Shown: piece by piece, positions 29,070 to 31,712 of the stretch
Position numbering within the stretch: position 1 is the first letter of the stretch
Layout of the letters: each line of letters opens with the position of its first letter
Virus record (IMG/VR): IMGVR_UViG_3300021508_000041
Span: 1 to 31,712 of that record
Strand: one strand, 5' to 3'
Source of the DNA: a virus
DNA length: 31,712 bases
Notes under the pieces: generated by a model
Seen by the model: the letters and a program-made list of their open reading frames with translations, nothing else
What the model was told of the DNA's origin: nothing
Database searches by the model: none
Program-made: the position numbers and the translations under genes

Positions 29070-29527
29070 TGGTGAGTCAAGAGAGTTTTCCAGTAGCAGT
29101 TAAATCAACCCTGGATAAGTTAGGTAACGATTTAGCCTTGGCGGAGACACCTCCTGTCGAGTTTATAGACCTAGATAACGTAGTTAACACGGCCACCTTA
29201 CTCGGCTCTGATGACAATGCTTTAGTGTGGAGCATGTCTGTCTTAGTGCCTGTACCATCTGACCCGTTATACGCTTGCTCTTTCTCAATAGGCGCTAGAA
29301 CAGTTAACGACCCCGCTAACTACGACATAATGTTATTAGTAGGTAAACTCAGCACTGTATTTGAAGAGGGAGTAATAATCGATATCCACGATTACACTGG
29401 CGCTGTGGCAGGACCTCGAATAGGCGTACTGACAATGACTAAAGTGACCGTGTTGCCCCAAGAATATGACAAGGTATCAGGCATACGCATGGTATCGCTG
29501 GAAGGCAGGCTGCAGCGGCTTGGCTAA
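29069..29527 (+). CDS. tail completion/terminator-like protein
   Basis: AGGAGATA precedes the ATG. The 152-residue protein has a helical N-terminus (FPVAVKSTLDKLGNDLALAE), then beta-strands (NALVWSMSVLVPVPSDPLYA; YDIMLLVGKLSTVFEEGVII) and a C-terminal GIRMVSLEGRLQRLG. This alpha-then-beta order is seen in tail terminators that cap the tail tube and join it to the head. The position, just before an HK97 gp10-like gene and the tail tube gene, supports it. Confidence 0.5.
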   Translation: MVSQESFPVAVKSTLDKLGNDLALAETPPVEFIDLDNVVNTATLLGSDDNALVWSMSVLVPVPSDPLYACSFSIGARTVNDPANYDIMLLVGKLSTVFEEGVIIDIHDYTGAVAGPRIGVLTMTKVTVLPQEYDKVSGIRMVSLEGRLQRLG

Positions 29528-30326
29528 GGTAGAGCTCAAGGGGCTGTCATTTCAACAGATTTATGGCAAGCAGATATCCGGGCGTATATTGGTGGATTTA
29601 CAGTCAGGGGGCGGAGGTAACAAACAGCTGCTGTCTAGTTATAACAAGCACATAGTGGACGTATCCGAAAGGCTAGTTAATATAACAGCGCGTAAGATAG
29701 ATGTTGAAGTGCGTCAAACTTATAACAGTGGAATATCCTCAGTGCAGGCTTTTCTTAAAACTGGCATACCAGGGAACGCTGACGGGACCTCTTTGCAGTC
29801 TCCCGGTACTTTGAGTTTATCCGGCCCCAGCGGGTCTATAGGGATTGCTGGGTGGAAGCCGTTCAGCACAAGATACTACAACACAAAGTCCAAGCAGTTT
29901 TCCAAGACTAAAAATTTATTCTGGGTCAGGCGGGCGACAGGTGGCTTGTCGGCTAGGTTCGGTGTATTTGCTGGTCCACATAAATCAGCAGTAACCAGAG
30001 CTGCTACCGTAGTCGTTCTACAGACGAAGGGGAAGAAAGGGTCAAGGGTAAATACTTTCAGGTACGCCTTGACGTTTACTCTACCGCTGCCAGCGGCAGG
30101 GCAAGGTTATTTGAAAAAGTTACTGCAAGAGTCCTTCTTTACAGGTACGGCTTATAGGGGGGAGGGTTCTGGGTTGACAGGCGGCCTGGAGGTATTGGGC
30201 TACCTGGAAGGAAAGCCCAATATTAAGTTTGCCAAACACAGACCATTTATTGCGGCTGTTATGGCCAACAGAGGTAGGGGGTTTAAGAAAAGCATAGCTA
30301 AGTTAATTAAAACCCAAGCGCTCTGA
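29520..30326 (+). CDS. HK97 gp10-like minor head/neck protein, extended
   Basis: The start is placed at the TTG at 29520, giving MAKVELKGLSFQQ, the typical N-terminus of HK97 gp10-like proteins; the upstream ATG at 29466 lies inside the previous gene. The protein has a basic helical N-terminal region (HIVDVSERLVNITARKIDVE), a Gly/Ser/Pro-rich middle (TSLQSPGTLSLSGPSGSIG), a basic domain with KPFSTRYYNTKSKQ and a C-terminus ending PFIAAVMANRGRGFKKSIAK, where the PF...A phrase is common in this family. At 268 residues it is about twice the usual family length, with an insertion in the middle. Its stop is met by a converging minus-strand gene. Confidence 0.6.
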   Translation: MAKVELKGLSFQQIYGKQISGRILVDLQSGGGGNKQLLSSYNKHIVDVSERLVNITARKIDVEVRQTYNSGISSVQAFLKTGIPGNADGTSLQSPGTLSLSGPSGSIGIAGWKPFSTRYYNTKSKQFSKTKNLFWVRRATGGLSARFGVFAGPHKSAVTRAATVVVLQTKGKKGSRVNTFRYALTFTLPLPAAGQGYLKKLLQESFFTGTAYRGEGSGLTGGLEVLGYLEGKPNIKFAKHRPFIAAVMANRGRGFKKSIAKLIKTQAL

Positions 30327-30876
30327 GGGCAGCAGCACCTTCTTCTGTTGATATGTCTATACCTTTGTCTTTGTTCTTTTCTGCTTTGTCTTCCTCATAA
30401 GACCCGCCCATACCGTACATAGCTGCTTCCATTTTTACCAAATTCTCTTCAGCTTTGCCTTTAATGTAGTCCTTGACTAATGTCACGGCGTCGTCCCTAT
30501 CTAAGTCACAGTAAAGCTTCTCAGCAGCATCAATATCGTAATGAACCATTTTGAGAAGGGCTCCATCAATAGGGAGTTCGCTAATGTAGTCCATATAAGC
30601 TGTACCAAAACTTTTACCGTTGTTGGAGTCCTCCAAGGAGTTCTCCTCTATTTCCGTTTTTAGTTTTTTCAGCCTATCCAGAAAATAGTTTATATCGCCG
30701 TCGGTTGGCTTCACTACTTTGCAGTGCTTACTCAAAGTAGTGACTAGCACGTCAAACAATTCTTGGTCCGTACTGGCGTTTTCCGAGTCCATAGCGTAAG
30801 CCTCTAAGGCCATCAAGGGCACAGGGAACCTACGGCCATAGGTGTGCATGTAGAAAATAGAACCTTGCGTTGACAT
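30307..30876 (-). CDS. 189-residue hypothetical protein inverted in the late region
   Basis: The only minus-strand gene to the right of 13335. AAGGGACAG precedes its ATG. It overlaps the end of the gp10-like gene by 20 bases. The protein is acidic and helical (DVLVTTLSKHCKVVKPTDGD; FLDRLKKLKTEIEENSLEDS; AEKLYCDLDRDDAVTLVKDY), with a Gly/Met-rich hinge (MYGMGGSYEED). A tail assembly chaperone would normally be expected after, not before, the tube gene and on the other strand, so this may be an unrelated late-inserted gene or a regulator. No family is recognised. Confidence 0.6.
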   Translation of the reverse strand: MSTQGSIFYMHTYGRRFPVPLMALEAYAMDSENASTDQELFDVLVTTLSKHCKVVKPTDGDINYFLDRLKKLKTEIEENSLEDSNNGKSFGTAYMDYISELPIDGALLKMVHYDIDAAEKLYCDLDRDDAVTLVKDYIKGKAEENLVKMEAAMYGMGGSYEEDKAEKNKDKGIDISTEEGAAALRALGF

Positions 30877-30898
30877 AGTAGCTGTCCCTTAATAGTTG

Positions 30899-30907
30899 TG
30901 TTATTAT
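30899..30907 (+). promoter_or_regulatory. candidate late promoter, extended -10
   Basis: TGTTATTAT: TG, T, TATTAT, 50 bases before the tail tube gene and behind an inverted gene, so a new promoter is needed here. It resembles the box before the portal gene (TGTTATGAT). A good -35 is not visible. Confidence 0.4.
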
Positions 30908-30956
30908 GAAAACCTTGTAATTACAATATTTTAACACTCTTTAGAAGGCAACAGAA

Positions 30957-31712
30957 ATGGCTAAATTAGGCTCGGCAATAACACCTAAGTTCGATATTGG
31001 CACCGCTGAGATGCGTCTCGGCCCTTTGACCAAGGCGAATTTACTCCAGCAATCAGATTCCATTGGTTTGATAGACGATGCAACTTATACGGTAAACCAG
31101 ACGAACGTAGACTTGCTAGGCGGTTTCCCCAAAACTGTAGTTGACACAGCTGTCACGGAGCAGACGGCTACAATTAACGCAACCATGCGAGAGTATTCAA
31201 GGCGAAATTTGCGCATCTTACTGGGTGATGGCTTAGCTGGCACAGCGCCTACGGAGGTAAGGTCTACGTTGGACACAGCTGCCGATTTGGCTGCCGGAGC
31301 TAACGTGGTGAACGTAGACACAGGCGACGGCGCCTTATTCGCTGCGGATGACGTAGTTATTATTTACCCCGAAGGTAGACCACAAGATGTGTCCGTGTTG
31401 CAGGTCCTGTCTGTGGCTGTTGATGCTTTAACTATGAAAGCTAACCATGTCACTGCTGTTGATTATAACGCTTTAACTGAGTCAGGCACGGTGTTCAACA
31501 TTTATGTTGCCCATCAAGTCGCTATTGGTAACATCACCAGAACTAACTATTTTTCTGTCATGCTGATTCAACAAGAAAACAGCACAGGACAGCCTAAAAT
31601 AGTCTCCTTCTGGAAAGGTTCCATTGGGGGGTCAATGGAGGTTGCTACGGGGTCTGATGATTTTGCTTCCTCTGCTATGGAAATCAAACTGTTGCAGCCC
31701 ACGGTTACGGAC
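30957..31712 (+). CDS. tail tube (major tail) protein, 3' end outside the window
   Basis: Open from ATG 30957 (AGAAGGCA 6 bases upstream) to the window edge, 252 codons without a stop. The start MAKLGSAITPKFDIGTAEMR and segments FPKTVVDTAVTEQTATINAT, MREYSRRNLRILLGDGLAG and VVIIYPEGRPQDVSVLQVLS fit tail tube subunits of siphoviruses, which stack as hexamers to form the DNA channel of the tail. There is no sheath gene before it. Later residues FFSVMLIQQENSTG-like and VSFWKGSIGGSMEVATGSDD suit the outer beta-sandwich. The call is by pattern and place. Confidence 0.65.
   Translation, partial: MAKLGSAITPKFDIGTAEMRLGPLTKANLLQQSDSIGLIDDATYTVNQTNVDLLGGFPKTVVDTAVTEQTATINATMREYSRRNLRILLGDGLAGTAPTEVRSTLDTAADLAAGANVVNVDTGDGALFAADDVVIIYPEGRPQDVSVLQVLSVAVDALTMKANHVTAVDYNALTESGTVFNIYVAHQVAIGNITRTNYFSVMLIQQENSTGQPKIVSFWKGSIGGSMEVATGSDDFASSAMEIKLLQPTVTD

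Noticed and set aside
29466-29519. Upstream ATG for the gp10-like gene
   Set aside because: It lies well inside the previous gene, and the TTG at 29520 gives the family's usual N-terminus (AKVELKGL).
30870-30875. TTGACA as a -35 for the tail tube promoter
   Set aside because: The distance to the -10 box at 30902 is 26 bases, too long, and the hexamer covers the start codon of the inverted gene.
1-31712. CRISPR arrays or insertion sequences
   Set aside because: No regularly spaced repeats of 23-40 bases and no transposase or terminal inverted repeats were seen; the only mobile-type gene is the endonuclease at 18256.

Overview
The window is part of the genome of a tailed double-stranded DNA phage, or a prophage of one. 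The evidence is a contiguous set of virion genes: a lambda GpA-type terminase, a portal, an S49 head protease with a scaffold tail, a lambda D-like decoration protein, a major capsid protein, head-tail joining proteins and the start of a tail tube gene. The only tail structural gene reached is a tube protein and no sheath is seen, so a siphovirus-like particle is the simplest reading. The window ends before this can be settled. The amidase endolysin and lambda-like head genes suit a Gram-negative host; the genus cannot be read from the sequence.

Left part (about 1-8300, minus strand). A tightly packed run of small genes, many overlapping by ATGA, GTGA or TGATG. They look like early accessory genes, and almost none belongs to a family I recognise. 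Exceptions in structure are a protein made of three ribbon-helix-helix-like units, a pair of paralogous repeat proteins, a Cys-rich zinc-ribbon-like protein and several tiny membrane peptides. The run is interrupted by a gene-poor stretch (6566-7528) that holds a perfect 68-bp palindrome, an AT-rich tract and two iteron-like repeats.

Middle (about 8300-10500). A gene-poor, AT-rich stretch with one medium gene, one 26-residue peptide and a clear terminator. Across 493-10015 a 16-18 bp dyad, TTTGGTACGTGTACCAAA or close variants, occurs seven times. Five copies lie just upstream of the start codons of minus-strand genes, which suggests a phage regulon. A second short word, CTTCCGT (ACGGAAG on the coding strand), occurs ten times on one strand between 4482 and 7865.

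Right part (10511-31712). The terminase cluster reads leftwards and the virion genes read rightwards from a shared 53-bp gap that contains face-to-face candidate promoters inside an inverted repeat. The plus-strand order is portal, small ORF, protease/scaffold, decoration, major capsid, terminator, homing-type endonuclease, SGNH hydrolase, fibre-type and LamG-type receptor-binding genes, a fibre-chaperone-like gene, a single-domain response regulator, a lysis-like group (membrane protein, phospholipase A2-like protein, amidase), head-tail connectors, an HK97 gp10-like protein, one minus-strand gene, and the tail tube gene cut by the window edge. Host-recognition and lysis genes are thus placed between the capsid gene and the neck genes, which is not the usual order.

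The features most worth following are the 68-bp palindrome (hairpin-telomere resolution site is one candidate explanation), the dispersed operator together with a possible RHH regulator, and the receiver-domain gene next to the lysis-like genes.
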